Assembly (NCBI RefSeq): GCF_030166655.1
Contig: NZ_CP126446.1
Coordinates: 1,426,001-1,490,000 of the forward strand
From: Pontibacillus chungwhensis
GTDB lineage: Bacteria; Bacillota; Bacilli; Bacillales; BH030062
Direction of reading: 5' to 3'
DNA: 64,000 nucleotides
Part shown: one piece after another, positions 34,809 to 42,374 of the stretch
Layout of the letters: the number at the start of each line of letters is the position of its first letter
Position numbering within the stretch: the first letter of the stretch is position 1
The notes under the pieces: model-generated
Seen by the model: only the letters and a program-made list of their open reading frames with translations
The model's database searches: none
Told to the model about the DNA's origin: nothing
Made by a program: the position numbers and the translations under genes

Positions 34809-35267
34809 ATGCAAAACCAGAACTCTTTTATTTACACAACATATATACTGACAACGAAAGAGAAACTTTGGGAAGCTTTGACGAATGCAGAGCATACGAA
34901 GCAATATTTCTTCGGCTGTGCAGTACATGCAGACTGGCAGGAAGGAGCTTCCATTACCTATTACAGAAGTGACGGGGAGCTGGATGTGGAAGGGGTTATT
35001 AAAACGTGCGATCCCTTTGAAAAGCTTTCGTATACATGGCACCACGTTGAAGACATGGAAAGAGAAGTACCATTAGTCGTAACGTTTAAGATGAAAGAAG
35101 TCAATGATACGGTTAAATTAACGCTAACCCATGAAAATCTTTTGAGTACGGACATTAGTGAACAAGAGGATACGTTTTATGGACTGAATAACGGCTGGCC
35201 TGCAATTTTGAGTAATTTGAAGACGTATCTTGAGATGGGAAGAACATTGTCGCCGATGGATATGTAG
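34809..35267 (+). CDS. SRPBCC (AHSA1-like) domain protein
   Basis: 152 aa. START-like fold of the AHSA1 group: TKEKLWEALTNAEHTKQYFFG at the N-terminus and GWPAILSNLKTYLE at the C-terminal helix. Probably binds a hydrophobic ligand. GGGAGGATG precedes the ATG. Single gene. Confidence 0.88.
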   Translation: MQNQNSFIYTTYILTTKEKLWEALTNAEHTKQYFFGCAVHADWQEGASITYYRSDGELDVEGVIKTCDPFEKLSYTWHHVEDMEREVPLVVTFKMKEVNDTVKLTLTHENLLSTDISEQEDTFYGLNNGWPAILSNLKTYLEMGRTLSPMDM

Positions 35268-35287
35268 ATTGTTGGGAGTTGAGATGA

Positions 35288-35332
35288 CCAACCTTTATTT
35301 CTGTATTATGAGAAATAAGGGTTGGTTTTTTA
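35288..35332 (+). terminator. Terminator of SRPBCC gene
   Basis: CCAACCTTTATTTCT pairs with AGAAATAAGGGTTGG, then TTTTTT. Confidence 0.85.
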
Positions 35333-35461
35333 TGTCCTTCATTCACTTCCTTTTCTATATAAAACTACATGGATTTTAGTGGTAAAAATACCGAAAAAGT
35401 GAAACGTCACCCTATACTTGATCGTAAAATTATTATAAGGGAAATATGAAACGGAGGAGTC

Positions 35462-35725
35462 ATGATGATCGGTCTCAGGGTGAAAGAGAAAGATGGAATG
35501 GTCGTTTTAAAATGGATGCTAAGTGAAGTGAAGATTCCAAAGGCTCACATTTTAGAAGTGGTGAGTGATGAGACCTACGGAGGCAAAGATGTTCAAGCTC
35601 TTAGGATGGGGTTTCCTTACGCGACAACGGAAAGGTACCTGTTGAAGACCACGGAACAGAACTATTTGCTTTACACGGGTGATCATCATCTTAAAAAGCG
35701 GATCGAAGAAATAGTGAAGGGCTAA
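35462..35725 (+). CDS. SunI/YnzG-like PH-domain protein
   Basis: 87 aa beta-rich protein: VKEKDGMVVLKWMLSEVKIP … YATTERYLLKTTEQNYLLYT. This matches the SunI family named after the sublancin immunity protein, although this copy has no membrane anchor and no bacteriocin gene beside it. CGGAGGAG precedes tandem ATGs at 35462/35465. The next gene starts 20 nt downstream, so they likely form an operon. Confidence 0.7.
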   Translation: MMIGLRVKEKDGMVVLKWMLSEVKIPKAHILEVVSDETYGGKDVQALRMGFPYATTERYLLKTTEQNYLLYTGDHHLKKRIEEIVKG

Positions 35726-35745
35726 CTACATAGGAGGATCGACAA

Positions 35746-36264
35746 ATGGATACAAATACGACTCCAGATACTACTTTAGAAGAATATGATCATATTAATG
35801 GCTGGCTCATTCTCGTTGCAATGGGTCTTATATTTTCGATTGTTGGCAATGTCATCAAGATCTTTACGACATTCCTGCCTTTATTTGAAGAGGAAACATG
35901 GAGCGAAATTACAACCAAAGGAACAGATCTATATGCGCCGTTTCTTGGCACAACCATTATCGTAGAATCAATCGTCCAGATTCTGTTGCTCGGCTTTACC
36001 ATCTTCTTGGCTGTGATGTTCTTCAAGAAGCATCGGTTAGTACCGAAGCTGATGATCTATTTTTATATAATTGCTCTGGTTCTGATTGTCATTGATAATA
36101 CGGTTGCATTCGCTATCCTGCAGGAGTCAGAATTCGGTCAAATAGCCTATGGGCAACTTTACCCTCAACTATTTGGCGCCATTATTGGTGCATGTATCTG
36201 GATTCCTTATTTCTTAAAATCTAAGCGAGTGAAGTTGACGTTCACACAGACGTGGAAATCATAA
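35746..36264 (+). CDS. DUF2569-family membrane protein
   Basis: 172 aa. N-terminal YDHINGWLILVAMGLIFS and four membrane segments ending in PYFLKSKRVKLTFT match DUF2569. Function of the family is not known. TAGGAGGAT precedes the ATG. Confidence 0.8.
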   Translation: MDTNTTPDTTLEEYDHINGWLILVAMGLIFSIVGNVIKIFTTFLPLFEEETWSEITTKGTDLYAPFLGTTIIVESIVQILLLGFTIFLAVMFFKKHRLVPKLMIYFYIIALVLIVIDNTVAFAILQESEFGQIAYGQLYPQLFGAIIGACIWIPYFLKSKRVKLTFTQTWKS

Positions 36265-36273
36265 TCAGATCGT

Positions 36274-36302
36274 AAAAGCCTCCTTGCTGGGGGCTTTTTT
36301 TG
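36274..36302 (+). terminator. Terminator
   Basis: AAAAGCCTCC pairs with GGGGGCTTTT (wobble) followed by TTTT, ending the two-gene unit 35462-36264. Confidence 0.8.
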
Positions 36303-36435
36303 GTGCCCTTCACGAAGAAGATGAAAGAGATCGACTGTTTCAAACTTTTGTTCGCCCCATTTTTGTTGTAAAGTGTTCAGTAATAATCGTTCGATTAGAG
36401 CGGTTCACTACATTAAATGAGTTGGGTGATGACTG

Positions 36436-37971
36436 ATGGCGCTACGAGACCTTGCTTATACGCACGAGGATTTTCCGTATCTGGTGTTTTTCCCTGGTGG
36501 GAAGAAGAATAAAGGAGTGCGATCGATTCCGAATAAAGTTCGAAAAGAATCTCTCTCTCGGATTCATACGATGGTAGAGAAGATCGTAGAGGGCCGATCA
36601 AAAGAGGAGATCAAACACCTCAGGCAATTTTTACAAACAGAGGGACAAGGCGTGTTGCCTGTTCTGCTTGATAAAGAAGGGGACTTGTATCTTGGTGGGG
36701 TCGTGAAACCAGAATTGTTTCTGTTTCGCACCTTCCCTAAAGAGCACGGCATCCCGATCCATAAAGAGTACCTATTTGAGACAAAGATTTCGATGATGTC
36801 GAATCAACAGCTAGAGGCGCATGTCGAACGTTTATTTCAACAATACCTCTATTGCGCTCACTTGTCTTGGAAGACAGAAGCGGAATGGGTTCATACACTA
36901 GAAGAGCGGTTTGAAGAGCATTCCCTTGTTCAATTTGCTCACGGGAAAAAAGAGGAACTCAAGGCCGTGGAAGCGATGAACCGATCGAACCTCTTATCTC
37001 AGCTAAAGTACCCTGAAGATATTTCTTTCTGGCGCCACCGTGTGGAAATTGTGATGAGACCATTCCGTTCAATCCCATCCGAATGGCTCTGGTCTGAAGG
37101 GGCATCCTGTCACCATGAGAAAGATCTTTACATCCATTCTGAAAAGGAAGAGTTGGAGCTCTATTGTGAAGTGTGCGATTACCACGTCTACCTAAAAGAG
37201 GACGTATTGCGACTAGAAGAAGAGTTTGACCTCGAGAAAGCGAAGAAGCGCATCCACACCATCGAACGCCAATTCAATGACATTACAGCGAATAATGAGC
37301 TTGTGATAGATAAGATTCAACGACTCGGCAAAATCCGTCAAAAAGCTTATCTTTACTTAGAAGAATGGCAAAACTTAAAGGTCCTGCTCCAAAAAGTGGA
37401 GTCACTGCCTATAAAGAAAGAGGGGCAGCCTGATAGCCCTTGGATTGACCTATTTGAGGCGATAGAAGCGACGCACATGCCTGAGGGTGAACATTCCTCA
37501 GACCTTGTTTGGCTCTCCTATGTAAACCTTCCTTCTATCTCGATGCTGAAACGGGTAGAAGAGTGGGAGGAGCTCCTCAGGAAGGATGTTCGAAGAGAAC
37601 TTGAGCGCCTTAAAGAATCGTTACGAGCTTTCCTTGAGGAGAACGAGATGACGCAGGAGGAAGAGTTCACCAGAGTGAATAAACATCCCCTTTACTGGGG
37701 CGAGGTGGAGCAGGTGCTCCAATTTGTGCATGACTACAGCGGCATCTATCCCGCTCATACCATTACCCAGGTTCTAATTGGCAAGGCCACGAACAAGATC
37801 CGTTCTGAAAAGTTAGATGAGGCTCTGCAATTTGGAGCGATGAACGAGTGGCAAGAGAAAGATGCGATGAAGGCGCTGAAGTCGTTAGAGAAACAAGGCT
37901 TTCTTCGGAAGTTGCAGAAGGGATTTTCTCTTACCGATAAAGCGGCTGGTTATGTTGTTCATAAAGAGTAG
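36436..37971 (+). CDS. RQC-type winged-helix DNA-binding protein with Zn-binding motif
   Basis: 511 aa, no membrane segment. A Cys/His cluster near residues 223-250 (ASCHHEKD … CEVCDYHV) looks like a zinc ribbon. A coiled-coil region follows. The last ~80 residues (HTITQVLIGKATNKIRSEKL … FGAMNEWQEKDAMKALKSLE) resemble the RQC winged helix of RecQ helicases, but there is no helicase domain. I recall such proteins as 'RQC-minor' DNA-binding proteins. Role unknown; DNA repair or genome defence is possible but not shown. Confidence 0.7.
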   Translation: MALRDLAYTHEDFPYLVFFPGGKKNKGVRSIPNKVRKESLSRIHTMVEKIVEGRSKEEIKHLRQFLQTEGQGVLPVLLDKEGDLYLGGVVKPELFLFRTFPKEHGIPIHKEYLFETKISMMSNQQLEAHVERLFQQYLYCAHLSWKTEAEWVHTLEERFEEHSLVQFAHGKKEELKAVEAMNRSNLLSQLKYPEDISFWRHRVEIVMRPFRSIPSEWLWSEGASCHHEKDLYIHSEKEELELYCEVCDYHVYLKEDVLRLEEEFDLEKAKKRIHTIERQFNDITANNELVIDKIQRLGKIRQKAYLYLEEWQNLKVLLQKVESLPIKKEGQPDSPWIDLFEAIEATHMPEGEHSSDLVWLSYVNLPSISMLKRVEEWEELLRKDVRRELERLKESLRAFLEENEMTQEEEFTRVNKHPLYWGEVEQVLQFVHDYSGIYPAHTITQVLIGKATNKIRSEKLDEALQFGAMNEWQEKDAMKALKSLEKQGFLRKLQKGFSLTDKAAGYVVHKE

Positions 37972-37972
37972 C

Positions 37973-38014
37973 CCATACAAAACCCTAAGCGGATCCGCTT
38001 AGGGTTTTGTATGG
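37973..38014. terminator. 42-bp perfect palindrome, probable terminator
   Basis: CCATACAAAACCCTAAGCGGA and its exact reverse complement meet at a central GGATCC with no spacer. It is directly after the RQC-like gene. It is a very stable hairpin but lacks a long T tract, so termination is likely though not certain. Confidence 0.65.
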
Positions 38015-38116
38015 ATAGGGAAATTCCTAATCAGCTCCCTTTTCCTTGAGAAACCAAGCTTTAATAGTGTAAAGTATAAACGCGTGCCAGACACCCTTTA
38101 GTGATGTAAAGAGCTG

Positions 38117-38135
38117 ACGCGTGTCTGACACGCGT
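38117..38135. repeat. 19-bp dyad upstream of LspA paralog
   Basis: ACGCGTGTC-T-GACACGCGT is perfect. A related ACGCGTGCCAGACACC lies at 38079-38094. The motif resembles the dispersed GTGTCTGACAC repeats common in Bacillus intergenic DNA; it could also be an operator for the gene at 38172. Confidence 0.55.
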
Positions 38136-38171
38136 TCGTACGGTGAAGTGTTATAGAGGAGAATGTGTATT

Positions 38172-38627
38172 GTGAAGCGAATAGTGGTAATACTGATGCT
38201 TGTTGCGCTAGACATTGGTGTTAAGCGGTGGATGGATGCTCGGTTAGACCTTGATGAAGTCATTCAGGTTATTCCTGGATGGCTGGAATGGAATCTTCTA
38301 TACAATGAAGGCATATCAGGTGGACGATTACGTTCTGTTTCCTGGGTGATTATTCCGATGCAAGTCATCATCATCAGCTGTATTTTCCTTTGGTGGAGTG
38401 TGCCTCATCATTCAAAGAGACTCCTTCGAAACGCAGCTTTCATTCTCGTGTTAAGTGGAGGTATTGGAAATTTCATAGATCGCTTGTTTTTAGGTCATGT
38501 TATAGATTTTATTCATATTGAAGGTCGGTCAGGGATTTTTAACATAGCCGATCTATATATTCTATTTGGCTTTATTGGGCTTGCTGTATGGACATATACA
38601 TCTAGTGAAGATCCTGAGTATTCCTGA
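38172..38627 (+). CDS. Signal peptidase II (LspA) paralog
   Basis: 151 aa, four membrane segments. The two catalytic aspartates are present in GNFIDRLFLGHVIDFI and FNIADLYI. LspA cleaves prolipoprotein signal peptides in the membrane. N-terminal motif LDIGVKRWMD corresponds to the D-K-W motif, and NEGISGG replaces the usual NxGAAFG. The gene stands alone, not in the usual lspA-rluD-pyrR setting, so it is probably a second copy. GTG 38172 fits the GAGGAG better than ATG 38163. Confidence 0.85.
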   Translation: MKRIVVILMLVALDIGVKRWMDARLDLDEVIQVIPGWLEWNLLYNEGISGGRLRSVSWVIIPMQVIIISCIFLWWSVPHHSKRLLRNAAFILVLSGGIGNFIDRLFLGHVIDFIHIEGRSGIFNIADLYILFGFIGLAVWTYTSSEDPEYS

Positions 38628-38692
38628 ATGTATACATAAGAAAGGAACCATTTCGGAAGTTTTTTTCTTTAGCTAACGATTTGATCATAGTA

Positions 38693-38733
38693 AAAAAGGT
38701 CCGTCTCCTGAATTGGGAGGCGGACCTTTTTGT
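38693..38733 (+). terminator. Terminator
   Basis: AAAAAGGTCCGTCTCC pairs with GGAGGCGGACCTTTTT. It is located between the LspA paralog and the tandem repeats. Confidence 0.85.
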
Positions 38734-38734
38734 A

Positions 38735-39265
38735 GTTTCCTTTATCTCACTGCGGTACGATCCAGTCTATACGGGGCTACCCGGGTGGCTTGCGCTTTTG
38801 ATGACATCTAGCTCCAGCCACCCAGCCCCTAGTAGACTTCCCTTACCGCCGGTCGATAAGTCAACATCGATTCGCCGCTGGCTCACCGTGTTTCCTTTAT
38901 CTTACTGTGGTACGGTCCAGCCTATACGGGGCTAACCGGGTGGCTTGCGCTTTTGATGACATCTAGCTCCAGCCACCCAGCCCCTAGTAGACTTCCCTTA
39001 CCGCCGGTCGATAAGTCAACATCGATTCGCCGCTGGCTCACCGTGTTTCCTTTATCTTACTGTGGTACGGTCCAGCCTATACGGGGCTAACCGGGTGGCT
39101 TGCGCTTTTTATGACATCCAGCTCCAGCCACCCAGCCCCTAGTAGACTTCCCTTACCGCCGGTCGATAAGTCAACATCGATTCGCCGCTGGCTCACCGTG
39201 TTTCCTTTATCTCACTGCGGTACGGTCCAGTCTATACGGGGCTACCCGGGTGGCTTGCGCTTTTG
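38735..39265. repeat. 155-bp tandem repeat, 3.4 copies
   Basis: Units start at GTTTCC positions 38735, 38890, 39045 and 39200 (spacing exactly 155). The last is cut after 66 bp, next to the SDR gene end. Each contains TAGCTCCAGCCACCCAGCCCC and ACGGGGCTACCCGGGTGGCT, which are complementary and would fold into a long hairpin closed by CTTGCGCTTTT. I recall similar 'agctccagc…gcttgcgctttt' elements in other Bacillaceae. Open frames across the array are artefacts. Confidence 0.9.
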
Positions 39266-39268
39266 TTA

Positions 39269-40012
39269 CTACTGCGCAGTGTATCCTCCGTCTACAAGGA
39301 GGTTGGCTCCGACCATGAAGGAGGCGTCGTCGCTTGCTAGGAAGCTGACGGCTTTGGCGATTTCTTCAGGCTGGCCTAGGCGACCGATTGGGTGGGCGCT
39401 GACTAAGCCTTTTCGCATGTCTTCATCTGCATTTTCAAGGATGGCTGTTTCTACATAGCCAGGACATACGGCGTTTACACGAATCTTGTTTTGGGCGTAC
39501 GTCACGCCGAGAGAGCGGGTCAGGTTGACGACGCCACCTTTTGCGGCAGCATAGGAGGTGACGTTTGGTTGACCTACATGACCAAGGATGGATGCGTTAT
39601 TAATGATCGCTCCTCCGGATTCTTGTTTCAGCATTTGATCGATTGCATATTTGTTAGCCAAGAACACGCCGTTCATGTTTACATCCATTAAGTTCTTCCA
39701 TGAATCATAGGACAATTCGTGTGCGGGTGTGGCATCTCCGATTCCGGCATTGGCAAATAAGATATCAAGAGAACCAAACTGATCCACCGTTTGGTTAACG
39801 AGGTTCTTAATGTCTTCTTCTTTTGTAACATCCGTCTTAATAAAGCGTGTTTTATACCCTTCATTGTTCAGTTCTCCTGCGAGCTCTTCTCCGCATTCAT
39901 TTACATCTGCAATGACGACTTTCGCTCCATTCTTACAGAAGTCTCTTACTGCGGCCTCACCAATTCCCGTATAACCTCCCGTTACAACAGCTACTTTATC
40001 CTGTAGTTTCAT
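39269..40012 (-). CDS. Short-chain dehydrogenase/reductase (SDR 2)
   Basis: 247 aa. TGGYTGIGEA, NAGIGD, NNASILG, YAAAKG and VCPGYVET give a full classical SDR. Paralog of SDR 1 at 29944 with the same length and start context (GAGGAGAG). The stop is 4 bp from the tandem repeat array. Substrate unknown; the paralogy suggests a duplication followed by limited divergence. Confidence 0.92.
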   Translation of the reverse strand: MKLQDKVAVVTGGYTGIGEAAVRDFCKNGAKVVIADVNECGEELAGELNNEGYKTRFIKTDVTKEEDIKNLVNQTVDQFGSLDILFANAGIGDATPAHELSYDSWKNLMDVNMNGVFLANKYAIDQMLKQESGGAIINNASILGHVGQPNVTSYAAAKGGVVNLTRSLGVTYAQNKIRVNAVCPGYVETAILENADEDMRKGLVSAHPIGRLGQPEEIAKAVSFLASDDASFMVGANLLVDGGYTAQ

Positions 40013-40109
40013 AGAAAAATCTCTCCTCTCAAATTACATATTTCATCCCACTATTTTCCACTCAATACCTACTTATAAACCTCTTTTCCGCATGAATAGG
40101 CTAAGAAAT

Positions 40110-40134
40110 GTTTACCAAGATTTTTATAGGGAAT
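40110..40134 (+). promoter_or_regulatory. SigB-like promoter of MurE-like gene
   Basis: GTTTAC, a 13-nt spacer and GGGAAT match the general-stress consensus GTTTAA-N12-15-GGGWAW. It is 60 nt upstream of the start codon at 40194. Confidence 0.45.
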
Positions 40135-40193
40135 GGGAGAGAAGAAGCAACACTTTAGTACGATGAAGTAAATAATTGTAAAAGGATGATGAC

Positions 40194-41696
40194 ATGAACA
40201 GTAACGATTACCTGCTTGAGGACCTAGTAAATGGAACCGTTTGGGGCCCTGAATCCCAGGTTATTTCCTCTGTTACTTATGATTCACGCGAAATTCAAAA
40301 TCAAGATGCGTTTGTGTGTATAGCCGGCGAGCACCACAATGGGCACCTTTTTATAGAACAAGCTATTCATAATGGAGCAAAGACCATTATTGGTACAGAT
40401 TTAGAACGACTACGTACATACTCTGAGAAATACGCTTCTGTTAGTTTTATTAAGGTGGAAGATAGCCGATTGGCTCTTGCTCAGGTTTCCTCTGCTGTTT
40501 TCGGTTCTCCGTCAGAATCGTTATACACCATCGGGGTAACGGGAACAAATGGGAAGACGACGGTATCAACATTTATACATTCCCTGCTTAATAATCTATC
40601 TTGTAAAACAGGCTGTCTTGGAACAGCTGGCATTTGGGATGATCAACAGAAAACCGATTTTAAACAAACCGTGCCAACGACTCCTGAAGCACCGGATATT
40701 CACCGTGTATTAGATTATTTCAAGCAGCGTGATTTGAAAGCCGCGGTTATTGAGTCGACTTCTATTGCGATTGAACAGAAGCGCCTAGCCGGCATTGATT
40801 TCAATGTAGCCGTGCATACAAACCTGACACCTGAACACCTCGAATTTCATGGAACAATGGAAGCCTATAAAGAAGCGAAAATGAAATTATTTGATCAGGC
40901 GAAAAGGGCCGTAGTAAACCTCGACGATCCGGTAATGTCACCTTCTTTAATTGAGCGTTTCGATGGTTCCCTGATGACCTATGGAACGCACGAAGCAGCT
41001 GACTTCCGGGCAGATAAAATACGCACGACAATCGAAGGGACGTCCTTCACCCTCATCTTTGATGATCTTCATTATCGCGTAGATGCACCTATTTTTGGAG
41101 AGTATAATGTGTCTAATTTACTTGCTGCGATAGCGGCTTGTTACCAGATGGGCTATCCTCTTCAGGAGATTTTATCTGAGGTATGGGGCATTACTTGTCC
41201 TGAAGGACGTTATCAGCTTGTGCAGAATGAGGCGCCTTTCCAGATTGTCCTCGATTACGCTCATACACCGGACGCACTAGCGACTGTGTTGAATACTGTG
41301 CAGCAAGTTCCGCACCGAAAGTTAATTGTAATGATTACAGGAGTAGGTCTAAGGGATCCGAAGAAGCGCCCGCAAATGGCGGAGGTCGCTGAAGGCATAG
41401 GGGATGAGATCATCGTAAGTGTGGATCAGCCTGGCCATGCCGATCGCCAAGAGGTCGTGAATGATGTGTTAAAAGGCTTCAAGCAACCACATGCACCTAC
41501 TATTCATTCAAAACTTCACCGCGAAGACGCGATCCATCATGCCTTTGACCTGGCAGAACCAGGAGACCTGGTACTTCTAACCGGAATCGGCTTTGGAGGC
41601 TATCAGATTATAGGGGACGAACGAGTTCCTTATTCAGAAATGGATGTAGTAAACGCCTATTTCGATCAGGATTACCGTTTTCGGAAGACGGTTTAA
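40194..41696 (+). CDS. MurE-like Mur ligase with atypical substrate motif
   Basis: 500 aa with the three Mur ligase domains: N-terminal SVTYDSREIQNQDAFVCIAG, P-loop GVTGTNGKTTVSTFIHSL, and C-terminal YAHTPDAL. MurE adds the third residue to UDP-MurNAc-dipeptide. The usual DNPR (diaminopimelate) motif is replaced by VSVDQPGHADR, so another substrate is likely. The gene is not in a dcw cluster and has a SigB-like promoter, which suggests a stress-linked second ligase. Shine-Dalgarno AAAGGATGATG. Confidence 0.85.
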   Translation: MNSNDYLLEDLVNGTVWGPESQVISSVTYDSREIQNQDAFVCIAGEHHNGHLFIEQAIHNGAKTIIGTDLERLRTYSEKYASVSFIKVEDSRLALAQVSSAVFGSPSESLYTIGVTGTNGKTTVSTFIHSLLNNLSCKTGCLGTAGIWDDQQKTDFKQTVPTTPEAPDIHRVLDYFKQRDLKAAVIESTSIAIEQKRLAGIDFNVAVHTNLTPEHLEFHGTMEAYKEAKMKLFDQAKRAVVNLDDPVMSPSLIERFDGSLMTYGTHEAADFRADKIRTTIEGTSFTLIFDDLHYRVDAPIFGEYNVSNLLAAIAACYQMGYPLQEILSEVWGITCPEGRYQLVQNEAPFQIVLDYAHTPDALATVLNTVQQVPHRKLIVMITGVGLRDPKKRPQMAEVAEGIGDEIIVSVDQPGHADRQEVVNDVLKGFKQPHAPTIHSKLHREDAIHHAFDLAEPGDLVLLTGIGFGGYQIIGDERVPYSEMDVVNAYFDQDYRFRKTV

Positions 41697-41711
41697 ATTA
41701 GATTAGGGGAT

Positions 41712-42173
41712 GACGTCTAGATTCCGGGTTTTGACGTCGAGAAAAGCACCGCCGACGTCTAGAATTCTCGTTCGCACGTCGAGAACCGCAAGCCCGACGT
41801 CTAGAATCCGCGCTGGCATGTCGAGAAAAGCACCGCCGACGTCTAGAATCCGCGCTGGGACGTCGAGAACCGTACCGCCGACGTCTAGAATCCGCGCTGG
41901 CACGTCGAGAAAAGCACCGCCGACGTCTAGAATCCGCGCTGGCATGTCGAGAAAAGCGCCGCCGACGTCTAGAATCCGCGCTGGGACGTCGAGAACCGTA
42001 CCGCCGACGTCTAGAATCCGCGCTGGCACGTCGAGAAAAGCACCGCCGACGTCTAGAATCCGCGCTGGCATGTCGAGAAAAGCGCCGCCGACGTCTAGAA
42101 TCCGCGCTGGGACGTCGAGAACCGCATGCCCAACATCTAGATCCCGCACCACCACGATTAGAAAACACGCCCA
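41712..42173. repeat. 21-bp minisatellite array 1 (22 units)
   Basis: 22 contiguous units of exactly 21 bp. Odd and even units alternate between ACGTCTAGAATCCGCGCTGG-type and ACGTCGAGAAAAGCACCGCC-type, giving a 42-bp period; units 7-12 and 13-18 are identical, giving a 126-bp period. The first unit starts 15 bp after the MurE-like stop and the array ends before the terminator at 42191. Because 21 is a multiple of three, several frames stay open; these are not taken as genes. Confidence 0.95.
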
Positions 42174-42190
42174 ACTAAATAAAACAAGAA

Positions 42191-42226
42191 AAAATGCTTC
42201 ACGGTTTACCGTGAAGCATTTTTTTA
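42191..42226 (+). terminator. Terminator downstream of array 1
   Basis: AAAATGCTTCACGGT and ACCGTGAAGCATTTT form a 15-bp stem with a 2-nt loop plus T tract. Confidence 0.9.
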
Positions 42227-42374
42227 TGCGCGCCGCGAGTGGCTTCTTGGAACCGTAAGCGATTGCACGTTTTAAAAAGGGTTTGAAATCTCATTCGGAT
42301 GGTGGTAATTTGTTTAAATGTGATTTTAAAATTGGACTTATGCATTTGAAAGATTAGAAAGAGGGAAGAACATC

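Noticed and set aside
35462-35725. Bacteriocin immunity locus
   Set aside because: The SunI-like protein has no precursor peptide, modification enzyme or transporter next to it, and it lacks a membrane anchor.
38027-38263. Minus-strand 78-aa frame before the LspA paralog
   Set aside because: No ribosome site, and it covers the dyads and start region of the opposite gene.
38681-39458. Frames of 84 and 115 aa over the 155-bp repeats
   Set aside because: Translation of the repeat unit; the second runs antisense into the SDR gene.
41712-42173. CRISPR array
   Set aside because: Repeats are contiguous and the whole 21-bp unit is conserved; there are no unique spacers and no cas genes in the window.
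41698-42258. Long open frames on both strands across array 1 (up to 182 aa)
   Set aside because: They result from a period divisible by three without stop codons in those frames. There is no ribosome-binding site and the predicted peptides are monotonous Arg/Ser or Leu/Asp repeats.
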